The notes under the pieces are model-generated. The model did no database searches and was not told the origin of the DNA. It saw only the letters and a program-made list of their open reading frames with translations. From UBA1447 sp964627535 (lineage in GTDB: Bacteria; Bacillota; Clostridia; Oscillospirales; Acutalibacteraceae), in the NCBI GenBank assembly GCA_964627535.1, contig CAZVJW010000055.1, positions 1 to 22,150 on the forward strand: a DNA stretch of 22,150 nucleotides, read 5' to 3'. Shown piece by piece: positions 15,619 to 22,098 of this stretch (within the stretch, counting starts at the first letter, position 1; each line of letters starts with the position of its first letter). A program made the translations under genes and the position numbers.

Positions 15619-16047
15619 ATGCCAATTAAACAGATTTCAATTTTTGTTGAAAACAAACCGGGTAGGCTGGCAGATATCACGGCCATACTCGCGAAGCGGG
15701 ACATTGATATCAGGGCACTGTCAATCGCGGATACTACCGATTACGGTATTCTGCGTTTGATTGTCAGCCATCCGGAAACGGCGGTCGTCGCTATACGCGA
15801 AGAAAGCTTGACTGTCTCTGCAACCAATGTTCTCGGCATTGCCATTCCGGATGTCCCGGGCGGTTTCGCGAAGGCAATTAAAGTTTTGGCCGACAAAGGC
15901 ATCGGTGTCGAATACGCTTATGCTTTTATAACCCGGGAAAAAGGCCACGCCTTTATTATCATCAGGGTTGCAGATAACGATATTGCTTCTGCCGCACTGA
16001 TGAACGCGGGCATAAGGCTTATTGAGCAAAAGGATATTTTTGAGTAG
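15619..16047 (+). CDS. Double ACT-domain protein
   Basis: 142-aa protein made almost entirely of two ACT domains (about 4-66 and 71-136). The first starts KQISIFVENKPGRLADITAILAKRDIDIRALSI and the second VLGIAIPDVPGGFAKAIKVLADKGIGVEYAYAF, each with the usual beta-alpha-beta-beta-alpha-beta layout and the Gly at the effector-binding turn. ACT domains bind amino acids as allosteric sensors. Stand-alone double ACT proteins are often encoded beside paaK and ior genes. The start ATG has a strong AAGGAGGA (15605-15612). Inference: it senses an aromatic amino acid and modulates PaaK or IorAB; direct enzymatic activity is unlikely. A large hairpin follows 8 nt after the stop and probably ends the operon. 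Confidence 0.88.
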   Translation: MPIKQISIFVENKPGRLADITAILAKRDIDIRALSIADTTDYGILRLIVSHPETAVVAIREESLTVSATNVLGIAIPDVPGGFAKAIKVLADKGIGVEYAYAFITREKGHAFIIIRVADNDIASAALMNAGIRLIEQKDIFE

Positions 16048-16054
16048 TTTAATC

Positions 16055-16113
16055 AAAACGCGGTACTTTTGTCTGCAATCAAATGCATTTGATCGGCAAA
16101 AGTACTGCGTTTT
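16055..16113 (+). terminator. Long hairpin closing the ior-paaK-ACT operon
   Basis: Arms AAAACGCGGTACTTTTG (16055-16071) and CAAAAGTACTGCGTTTT (16097-16113) pair over 17 bp with one G-T wobble. The loop itself holds the 16-bp perfect palindrome ATCAAATGCATTTGAT (16078-16093). The stem ends in TTTT, consistent with a terminator that works in both directions. It stops seven bases before the fucosidase ribosome site at 16120, so it may also shape translation of that gene. Confidence 0.65.
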
Positions 16114-16132
16114 ATGAATGGAGAATTTCTCA

Positions 16133-17419
16133 ATGTATGAAAACAATTGGGAATCCCTGAATTCCCGCCCAATACCCTCATGGTTTGAAGATGCCAAATT
16201 CGGTATTTTTATCCATTGGGGGTTGTATTCTGTTCCGGCGTTTGCGGAAAAAGGCAGATATGCCGAATGGTACGGCAGCGAAATGATGAACAAAGACAGC
16301 TCAACATATAAGTTTCATGTTAGAAATTATGGCGAAGGTTTTATGTATGCCGATTTTGTAAAAGATTTCAAAGCCGAGCTTTTTGACGCAGAGGAATGGG
16401 TAAAACTTTTTGAAAAAGCCGGCGCAAAATATATCAACATTGTTTCAAAACATCATGACGGTTTTTGTATGTATAAAACCGACTATGCCTGGAATTGGAA
16501 CAGTTTTGATGTCGGGCCGCACAGAGACTTCTGCGCCGAACTGAAAGATGCCTGCGAAAAAACGGATGTTAAGTTCGGTGCTTACCATTCTGTTTATGAA
16601 TGGTTCAACCCGCTTTATCTTAAAGACCCCGAGGAATATGCCATTGAGCACCTGATACCGATGCTGAAAGAATTTATCGAAAAATATCAGCCGAACACTT
16701 TGTTTACGGACGGTGAATGGTCGCATGAAAGCAGCGTATGGCACAGTACCGATTTTTTAACATGGCTTTATAATGAATCAGGTGTTAAAGATTTTATTGT
16801 GCCGAACGACCGCTGGGGCAAGGAAACAAGAGGCCGGCTTGGCGGCAATTTCACCACCGAATATGGCATGATTGACGGCGGCAGAAGCATTGAGGATGTC
16901 GAAACACCGAGGGCTTTCGAGGAATGCCGCGGGATAGGCGCCTCCTTTGGGCTTAACCGGATAGAAGACACGGATGATTACGAGACAGCCGGTGATTTAA
17001 TCGAAATGCTGGTGGATTTAGTCAGCGCGGGCGGGAATTTCCTGCTGAACATCGGCCCCGCAGCTGACGGCACCATTCCGGTTATCATGCAGGAACGCCT
17101 GCTCCAAATGGGCGAATGGCTGAAGGTGAACGGCGAGGGCATTTACAGCAGCCGTAAATATATCAAAAGCACTCAGAAAGAGGTTTGTTATACACAGCGT
17201 AACAATAATATCTATGTATTTGTTAAACATTTCCCTGCGGGAGAGATTATTCTCAATGATATTGAGTATAGCGAAAAGATTACCGTGTCGCTTTTAGGCG
17301 CGGCTGTTAAAATCGAAACCGCAAACGAACAGGGCAAATTAAAACTGGTTATTCCCGCTTTGAATCCCGATAAAATCAAAGCAAAATATGTTTATACATT
17401 CAAGATAGAAAAGAAGTAG
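16133..17419 (+). CDS. Alpha-L-fucosidase, GH29 family, cytosolic
   Basis: 428-aa retaining alpha-L-fucosidase that removes terminal fucose from glycans or imported oligosaccharides. Family motifs are FGIFIHWGLYSVPAF (His28 in HWG), SKHHDGFCMY (His107-His108, substrate binding) and LFTDGEW, with Asp193 as the expected nucleophile. GGNFLLNIGPAADG marks the end of the barrel, and a short beta domain follows. The ATG at 16133 is chosen because GGAG lies nine bases upstream (16120-16123); the in-frame ATG at 16118 lacks a ribosome site. There is no signal peptide, so its substrate must be taken up first. Length fits the shorter bacterial GH29 enzymes. The stop overlaps the start of a repeat element. 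The acid/base residue could not be assigned by eye. Confidence 0.92.
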   Translation: MYENNWESLNSRPIPSWFEDAKFGIFIHWGLYSVPAFAEKGRYAEWYGSEMMNKDSSTYKFHVRNYGEGFMYADFVKDFKAELFDAEEWVKLFEKAGAKYINIVSKHHDGFCMYKTDYAWNWNSFDVGPHRDFCAELKDACEKTDVKFGAYHSVYEWFNPLYLKDPEEYAIEHLIPMLKEFIEKYQPNTLFTDGEWSHESSVWHSTDFLTWLYNESGVKDFIVPNDRWGKETRGRLGGNFTTEYGMIDGGRSIEDVETPRAFEECRGIGASFGLNRIEDTDDYETAGDLIEMLVDLVSAGGNFLLNIGPAADGTIPVIMQERLLQMGEWLKVNGEGIYSSRKYIKSTQKEVCYTQRNNNIYVFVKHFPAGEIILNDIEYSEKITVSLLGAAVKIETANEQGKLKLVIPALNPDKIKAKYVYTFKIEKK

Positions 17420-17496
17420 AGAAGTATTGGAGCATGGAAGCATTCGTATCCCCAACTTCTTCTCAACATCTTCTCAATCGCCTCCAACTACTTCTC
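17419..17496. repeat. Inverted-repeat element carrying four 11-nt CU repeats (copy 1)
   Basis: GAGAAGTATTGGAG (17419-17432) pairs with CTCCAACTACTTCTC (17482-17496) over 14 bp with one bulge. The right part consists of phased units ACTTCTTCTCA (17455), ACATCTTCTCA (17466), a degenerate 10-mer (17477) and ACTACTTCTCA (17487). It begins at the last base of the fucosidase stop codon and ends just before the next ribosome site. A related copy lies at 18380-18490. Confidence 0.7.
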
Positions 17497-17508
17497 AAAA
17501 AGGAGAAG
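17491..17508 (+). promoter_or_regulatory. Hairpin that can hide a ribosome site
   Basis: CTTCTC (17491-17496), loop AAAAAG, then GAGAAG (17503-17508). The AAGGAG ribosome site at 17500-17505 sits partly in this 6-bp stem. Each upstream CTTCTC repeat is an alternative pairing partner for the same GAGAAG. Pairing is seen in the sequence; regulation is inferred. Confidence 0.4.
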
Positions 17509-17510
17509 CC

Positions 17511-18368
17511 ATGCATGACATCATCATTATAGGCAAGGGACCTGCGGGTATTTCCGCGGCACTTTATGCCGTTCGCGCCGGAATGAAAACCCTGGTATTG
17601 GGCAACAGCGCCGGCGCTTTGGAAAAAGCTCATATGATAGAAAACTATTACGGCTTGGAAAAGCCTTTAAGCGGTACGGAAATTCAAATCCGCGGCGAAA
17701 AACAGCTGATTGAATTGGGCGGCGAGCTTATGAATACGGAAGTCACCGGCATCGGTTTCGGCGACGGCTTTATTGCTGAAACCGCCTCGGGAGAATTCCA
17801 ATGTAAAGCTATTATTTTAGCGGTCGGTAAGTCGCATAAGAGTATCGATATTCCAGGTTTAAAGGAGTTCGAAGGAAGGGGAGTCAGCTATTGCGCTGTA
17901 TGTGACGGATTCTTCTTCAAAAACAAACTTTTAGGTGTTTTGGGCGACGGAGACTATGCGCTGAATGAGGCGAGATATCTTTCAAGCTTTGCCGAAAAAG
18001 TAACGATCTTTACCAACGGCAAGCCGTTTTCGGCTAAAGGCGAAAATGTCTTTCGTGTCGACACAAGAAAAATCGAGGCCGTGTTTGGAGAAACAAAAGT
18101 TTCCGGTCTTCGAATGGAGGCAGGGCAGACAGTCTCTGTCGACGGGCTTTTTGTCGCCGTCGGCCAAGCTTCGGCGGCTGATTTTGCCTTAAAACTCGGC
18201 GTTATGATGGAAGATGGAAATGTTTTGGTTGATAAAAACGGTATGACCAATCTGCCCGGAATATTTGCGGCAGGTGACTGCACAGGCGGGGTGAACCAAA
18301 TGTCAACTGCCGTAGGCGAGGGTGCTGTCGCAGGGCAAAGAGCAGCGGAATATATCAAGAAGAACTAA
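17511..18368 (+). CDS. Thioredoxin-reductase-like FAD oxidoreductase
   Basis: 285-aa flavoprotein of the low-molecular-weight thioredoxin reductase family. The N-terminal FAD motif is GKGPAG (8-13). The redox-active CAVC (Cys128, Cys131) is followed by DGF, as in TrxB. The second nucleotide-binding loop is GDGDYA (145-150), and the C-terminal FAD motif is GIFAAGDCTGG. It departs from TrxB where the NADPH 2'-phosphate clamp (HRRxxFRA) should be: here FTNGKPFSA (from residue 167), with no arginine pair. It is also about 25 residues shorter than usual TrxB. No thioredoxin gene is adjacent. The ATG has AAGGAG five bases upstream. Electron donor may be NADH or ferredoxin rather than NADPH, and the partner is unknown. 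The longer upstream frame only translates the repeat element and is not used. Confidence 0.85.
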   Translation: MHDIIIIGKGPAGISAALYAVRAGMKTLVLGNSAGALEKAHMIENYYGLEKPLSGTEIQIRGEKQLIELGGELMNTEVTGIGFGDGFIAETASGEFQCKAIILAVGKSHKSIDIPGLKEFEGRGVSYCAVCDGFFFKNKLLGVLGDGDYALNEARYLSSFAEKVTIFTNGKPFSAKGENVFRVDTRKIEAVFGETKVSGLRMEAGQTVSVDGLFVAVGQASAADFALKLGVMMEDGNVLVDKNGMTNLPGIFAAGDCTGGVNQMSTAVGEGAVAGQRAAEYIKKN

Positions 18369-18379
18369 TTGAAAAGCAA

Positions 18380-18490
18380 TTGAGAAGTGTGACTTCGTCA
18401 CGAAAAGAGGTAGCGAAGCATAGGGGCTACGGGATATTTACTCCCACATCTTCTCCACTTCTTCCCAACTTCTTCTCTACCTCTTCTCAA
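18380..18490. repeat. Inverted-repeat element carrying four 11-nt CU repeats (copy 2)
   Basis: Termini TTGAGAAG (18380-18387) and CTTCTCAA (18483-18490) are perfect inverted repeats. A second pair is 18405-18418 with 18472-18485 (13 of 14). A small hairpin GTGAC-TTC-GTCAC sits at 18389-18401. Four exact 11-nt units run ACATCTTCTCC (18446), ACTTCTTCCCA (18457), ACTTCTTCTCT (18468) and ACCTCTTCTCA (18479). Same unit and position relative to the next gene as copy 1. Confidence 0.75.
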
Positions 18491-18511
18491 AAAAAAATGG
18501 GGGAATTTCAA

Positions 18512-19942
18512 ATGTCTTTCGCCTCAACTTTTGAAATCGTCGCTCTTGCAACGCTTGCCGGTTCCTACGGCTGGGGGATGCGGGGAACTAAAATCGGCGG
18601 TGAAAAAGGCGCGATGCTGCCCGGCGCGTTTTTAGGGCTGATATTTGCCTGGTTTTCCGGTTCCGAAATTATCCGGGAAAACTTTTGGATATTTTCTGCT
18701 GTCGGCGCGCTGGCGATGTTCTATGGCGGGACGGAAACCTACGGTGAAACACTTGGCTTGATTGTAAAAAAGAAGCCTTCCGACAACTACGCCAAGGGCA
18801 TGCAGGGCGTGCTTTTAAAAGGCGCGCTGTGGTTCGGTATATTCGGCGCGTTTATGGGTATTGCGTTTACCGCCATGACGGGGTCCGTTTACAGATGGCA
18901 GGATTTCGTTATTCTTTTTGCCATTGTGCTGCCGGTAAGATTTTTGGGCATCCTGGTATTTAACCATCCCTTAAAGCCGAAAGAAAATAAATTTCCCAAG
19001 TTCTATTTCTCCCTGACACGCCAGGAGGAGTGGGGTGGTCTGCTGATTCTGCTGATATCGCTTATCGTTCTGATGGCTGTCCGTAAAGACACCTATTCGC
19101 TGCTGTTCTGCGGAGCGGGAGCTTTAAGCGGTGCCGTCGGGTGGGCAATCGGCATCAACTTTTTCTATTGGACCTGCCAGCCGCTCAAAAGCGGTAAGTA
19201 CATCTTCGGCTCATGGCAGACAAAAGGGTATATCGGCAGCTGGAAAATAATGGAGTTTACCCTAGGCGCTGTCGGCGGGATGGGTACGGCGCTGTATTTT
19301 TGCCTGAATTTCGATCAGCTCAAAGGGATCACAGCAATCATTCAAGCAAACGGTGCTTTGTGGAACCCCTTGGGCAGCAAAGCGGAGCTCTATTCGTGGA
19401 TAGCGCTTGCATTGATTATGGTCACGCTTTTTCAATACCTGTTCCAAAGCGATTACCGGAAGAATATCAAGCCGAAAAGTAAAACAGACATTCTTGGCAA
19501 GGTGTTTGAAGGGCTGGAACAGCCGTTTTATTCCTATATTCCGCTCATGCTGATTCTATTGGGCGGCGTGAAGATGGCACAGATTGTATCGTTCTTTGTG
19601 ATGTTCTTTTTAATCGCAGAAAAAGACTTTTTTGAGCGGTTCATCCAAACCAAAACCCGCTGGTTCTGGTTTATTGTACTCATTGGGAGCTGCGCGGCTG
19701 TGTTCGCCGGCGAACTGCTTTTACCAAACAGCTTTTCCGCCTGGCAAACCTGGCTGATGTACTGCATCGGTTATGAACTGTTTGAACTTTGTTGGATCAT
19801 TCATATCAACCGGGAAAAGAAGGATAAAGAAAAAAAACCGTTCTTTCAGCGGCTGCATCATCTGAGCGAACCGCTGGTGCACGCATATTTTATCCTGCAA
19901 ATAACTGCCATGATTATTGCGGGAAGTTTCATTTTCAAATAG
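18512..19942 (+). CDS. Polytopic membrane protein of unknown function
   Basis: 476-aa integral membrane protein with roughly a dozen hydrophobic segments spread over its whole length. I do not recognise a named family. The N-terminal segment GSYGWGMRGTKIGGEKGAML followed by PGAFLGL is Gly-rich, carries charged residues inside the first membrane region, and looks like the conserved core. Other charged or polar loops are NHPLKPKENKFPKFYFSLTRQEEWG and a Lys-rich stretch near residues 320-330. The C-terminal HINREKKDKEKK lies before the last helix. The ATG at 18512 is chosen because GGGGGA (18499-18504) lies eight bases upstream; the in-frame ATG at 18497 has only the pyrimidine repeat before it. 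It follows the reductase gene and shares its repeat-type leader. Function could be transport or sensing; nothing specific can be claimed. Confidence 0.75.
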   Translation: MSFASTFEIVALATLAGSYGWGMRGTKIGGEKGAMLPGAFLGLIFAWFSGSEIIRENFWIFSAVGALAMFYGGTETYGETLGLIVKKKPSDNYAKGMQGVLLKGALWFGIFGAFMGIAFTAMTGSVYRWQDFVILFAIVLPVRFLGILVFNHPLKPKENKFPKFYFSLTRQEEWGGLLILLISLIVLMAVRKDTYSLLFCGAGALSGAVGWAIGINFFYWTCQPLKSGKYIFGSWQTKGYIGSWKIMEFTLGAVGGMGTALYFCLNFDQLKGITAIIQANGALWNPLGSKAELYSWIALALIMVTLFQYLFQSDYRKNIKPKSKTDILGKVFEGLEQPFYSYIPLMLILLGGVKMAQIVSFFVMFFLIAEKDFFERFIQTKTRWFWFIVLIGSCAAVFAGELLLPNSFSAWQTWLMYCIGYELFELCWIIHINREKKDKEKKPFFQRLHHLSEPLVHAYFILQITAMIIAGSFIFK

Positions 19943-20007
19943 TTTGTGCTGCCGGAGTATTATATGGCGATTTAGAATTTAAATTAATTTTAAATATTTT
20001 CAAATAG
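19931..20007. repeat. 12-bp direct repeat around the end of the membrane-protein gene
   Basis: ATTTTCAAATAG occurs at 19931-19942 (last codons and stop of the membrane protein) and again at 19996-20007. Between them is an AT-only inverted repeat around AATTTAAATTAATTTTAAAT. It may be a local duplication or chance in AT-rich DNA. Confidence 0.4.
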
Positions 20008-20010
20008 ATC

Positions 20011-20039
20011 TTTATTTTCATAGTGCAGTGTGCTAAAAT
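20011..20039 (+). promoter_or_regulatory. Candidate extended -10 promoter for yerC operon
   Basis: TGC followed by TAAAAT (20034-20039) is an extended -10. The -35 candidate TTTATT (20011-20016), 17 nt upstream, is weak. The leader would be about 23 nt. Confidence 0.4.
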
Positions 20040-20068
20040 ATAACAGAATAAATATTGGAGGGATACTA

Positions 20069-20368
20069 TTGAATGCTAAACTAAGAAACGAAAGTACCGA
20101 TTTCCTTTTCAAGGCGGTATTGCAATTGAAAGACATTGATGAATGTTATGCATTTTTTGAGGATTTGTGTACAATAACAGAACTCAAAGCGCTGTCCCAG
20201 CGTATTACGGTTGCTAAAATGCTCAGTGATAAGAAAGTATACAGCGAAATTGTCCGTACAACCGGTGCAAGTACGGCGACTATCAGCAGAGTAAACCGTT
20301 CGCTGGCCAACGGCTGCGACAGTTATGAAATGATTTTTAAAAGGGTTTCGAAAAGCAGAAAGAAGTAA
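20069..20368 (+). CDS. yerC: YerC/TrpR-family DNA-binding regulator
   Basis: 99-aa protein of the YerC/YecD group, related to the TrpR repressor. The sequence LFKAVLQLKDIDECYAFFEDLCTITELKALSQRI is the family hallmark, and the helix-turn-helix lies about residues 55-80 (YSEIVRTTGASTATISRVNR). TTG at 20069 is the start because GGAGGG (20057-20062) lies six bases upstream and the size matches the family (about 95-105 aa). The in-frame ATG at 20030 lies inside the proposed promoter and lacks a ribosome site. Ligand and targets are unknown; the family's role is poorly defined. Its stop is three bases before the methyltransferase ATG, so they are translationally linked. Confidence 0.9.
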   Translation: MNAKLRNESTDFLFKAVLQLKDIDECYAFFEDLCTITELKALSQRITVAKMLSDKKVYSEIVRTTGASTATISRVNRSLANGCDSYEMIFKRVSKSRKK

Positions 20369-20371
20369 AAA

Positions 20372-21118
20372 ATGAGCAGCTATCGGTGCTTTGCAAGCTT
20401 CTATGATAAACTGACAAGTAATGTCGAATATAAAAAGCGTGCAGATTATTTCCGCACGCTTCTTTGCGCGCGCGGGATTACCGGAGGTATTCTGCTTGAC
20501 CTTGCCTGCGGTACGGGCAGCATGCTGTATGAAATGGCAAAATTCGGGTACGATGTAATAGGCGTCGATTCAAGCCCTGAAATGCTCAGTATTGCCCAAT
20601 GCAAGACATCGGATTCAGGTAAAAGCCCGCTGCTGCTTTGCCAGCATATGCAGTCTCTCGACCTTTACGGCACCGTTGACGCCGTTATCTGCTCGCTTGA
20701 CAGTATTAATCATTTGACAAATCCTGAGGATGTCAAAGAAACTTTTAAAAGAGTATCGCTGTTTTTAAATCCCGGCGGAGTGTTTATATTTGATGTCAAT
20801 ACAATATACAAACACAAGGAAATTCTCGCGGATAATGTGTTTGTGTATGACCTGGATGAGGTCTATTGTGTATGGCAAAACCGTTTTGACGAAAATTTGA
20901 ATACAGTTGATATGAAGCTTGATTTTTTTGAAGAAGACAGCGGCGCGTATTACCGCAGTACGGAAAACTTCGCTGAGCGAGCCTATCCGCTTGATGAGCT
21001 CAGCGTTTGGCTGAAAGAAGCCGGTTTGGCAGTTACAGGCATTTATGAAGAGATGAAACAAACCCCTCCGACGGAAACCGCCCAAAGAGCGGTTTTTATC
21101 ACAGAAAAGGTAAGGTAA
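20372..21118 (+). CDS. Class I SAM-dependent methyltransferase
   Basis: 248-aa cytosolic methyltransferase with the Rossmann-fold SAM site: motif I LLDLACGTGSM (Asp43, Gly47, Gly49), acidic residue Asp66 in VIGVDSSPEML, and motif IV-like VDAVICSLDSINHL. A helix-capping NPGGVFIFDVNT region resembles Methyltransf_11/25 members. The N-terminus YRCFASFYDKL is the common start of this group (Y..FA..YD.L). Substrate is unknown; small-molecule rather than nucleic-acid methylation is more likely from the fold type. Start ATG follows a modest AAAGAAG site and sits three bases after the yerC stop. hslO begins three bases after its stop, so the three genes form one tight operon. Confidence 0.88.
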   Translation: MSSYRCFASFYDKLTSNVEYKKRADYFRTLLCARGITGGILLDLACGTGSMLYEMAKFGYDVIGVDSSPEMLSIAQCKTSDSGKSPLLLCQHMQSLDLYGTVDAVICSLDSINHLTNPEDVKETFKRVSLFLNPGGVFIFDVNTIYKHKEILADNVFVYDLDEVYCVWQNRFDENLNTVDMKLDFFEEDSGAYYRSTENFAERAYPLDELSVWLKEAGLAVTGIYEEMKQTPPTETAQRAVFITEKVR

Positions 21119-21121
21119 ATT

Positions 21122-21997
21122 ATGGGTAAACTTGTCCGATGCATTTCAACAGACGGAACGCTCACTATCATGGCAGCCGATACAACAGAAATGGTAAACG
21201 AAGCACGGCTTATACACGCAACTTCCGCCGTAACCTCCGCTGCTTTAGGGCGGCTTCTTACCGCTGTAAGCCTCATGGGCGCTGCTCTTAAGGGCGCGGA
21301 TGACAGCATTACGCTGCGTATTAACGGCGGCGGTCCGGCGGGTTCTGTTATTGCCGTGTCGGACAGTAAAGGCAATGCCCGCGGCTATGTGTCAAATCCG
21401 GCGGTTGAGCTGCCGCTTAATAAGTTCGGCAAGCTTGATGTCGGCGGCGCTGTGGGAAAAGAAGGCACCTTGACAGTAATGAAGGACATGGGGATGAAGG
21501 AACCGTATATAGGCCAGATTCCGATTGCCACCGGAGAAATTGCCGAGGACATAACAAGTTATTATGCAATAAGCGAGCAAACACCTACCGTTTGTGCCTT
21601 GGGTGTCCTTGTGAACCCGGATTTAAGCATCAAAGCGGCCGGAGGATTCATCATTCAGCTTCTGCCGACCGCGCCGGATGAAACAATTGACGCGGTTGAG
21701 AGCTGTATTAAGGACGTGGAGCCCGTTACAACGATGATCGCGAACGGCTTGACACCTGAGGAAATTTGCAGGAAAGTTCTGACGGGCTTTGATTTGGAGC
21801 TTTTGGATACCTCCGAACCGCGTTATGTTTGCAACTGTTCGCTTGAAAGGACAGTTAAGGCACTGATAAGCCTCGGCTTTGAGGAACTGACCGATATGGC
21901 GCAGCAGGAAAAGACCGAAGTCTGCTGCCATTTTTGCCCTAAAAAATATGTTTTCAACAGCAATGACATTAAAAAGATTATCATTCAGGCAAAATAA
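21122..21997 (+). CDS. hslO: Hsp33 redox-regulated chaperone
   Basis: 291-aa Hsp33 holdase chaperone, activated by oxidation and unfolding to protect proteins from aggregation in the cytoplasm. The N-terminus (KLVRCISTDGTLTIMAADTTEMV), the central GGGPAGSVIAVSDSKGNARGYV loop and the LIHATSAVTSAALGRLLTA helix are typical. The C-terminal zinc/redox switch is complete: CxC at Cys237/Cys239 and CxxC at Cys269/Cys272. An additional Cys268 sits next to the second pair. Length is as expected (about 290). The start ATG follows AAGGTAAGG. It is the third gene of the yerC operon. No clear terminator is seen before the tRNA promoter. Confidence 0.96.
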   Translation: MGKLVRCISTDGTLTIMAADTTEMVNEARLIHATSAVTSAALGRLLTAVSLMGAALKGADDSITLRINGGGPAGSVIAVSDSKGNARGYVSNPAVELPLNKFGKLDVGGAVGKEGTLTVMKDMGMKEPYIGQIPIATGEIAEDITSYYAISEQTPTVCALGVLVNPDLSIKAAGGFIIQLLPTAPDETIDAVESCIKDVEPVTTMIANGLTPEEICRKVLTGFDLELLDTSEPRYVCNCSLERTVKALISLGFEELTDMAQQEKTEVCCHFCPKKYVFNSNDIKKIIIQAK

Positions 21998-22036
21998 TAA
22001 CTTTGAGAAATATAGCAAAAAGTTTGGCTTTTAGTG

Positions 22037-22065
22037 TTGACAAGGCGCTTTATTTATAGTATATT
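22037..22065 (+). promoter_or_regulatory. Sigma-A promoter for tRNA-Val
   Basis: TTGACA (22037-22042), a 17-nt spacer, and TATATT (22060-22065). The predicted start is near 22072, followed by a GC-rich stem (CGCC..GGCG region, 22074-22088) that would lie in the 5' leader removed by RNase P. Confidence 0.75.
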
Positions 22066-22098
22066 ATACACCGTCGCCGTTGGCGGCGGCAGTGGTTT

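Noticed and set aside
18380..18511. N-terminal extension of the membrane protein
   Set aside because: It would only translate the 11-nt repeat element; the ribosome site supports 18512.
22014..22034. AAAAG...CTTTT hairpin as hslO terminator
   Set aside because: Only about five A/T-rich pairs; too weak to support.
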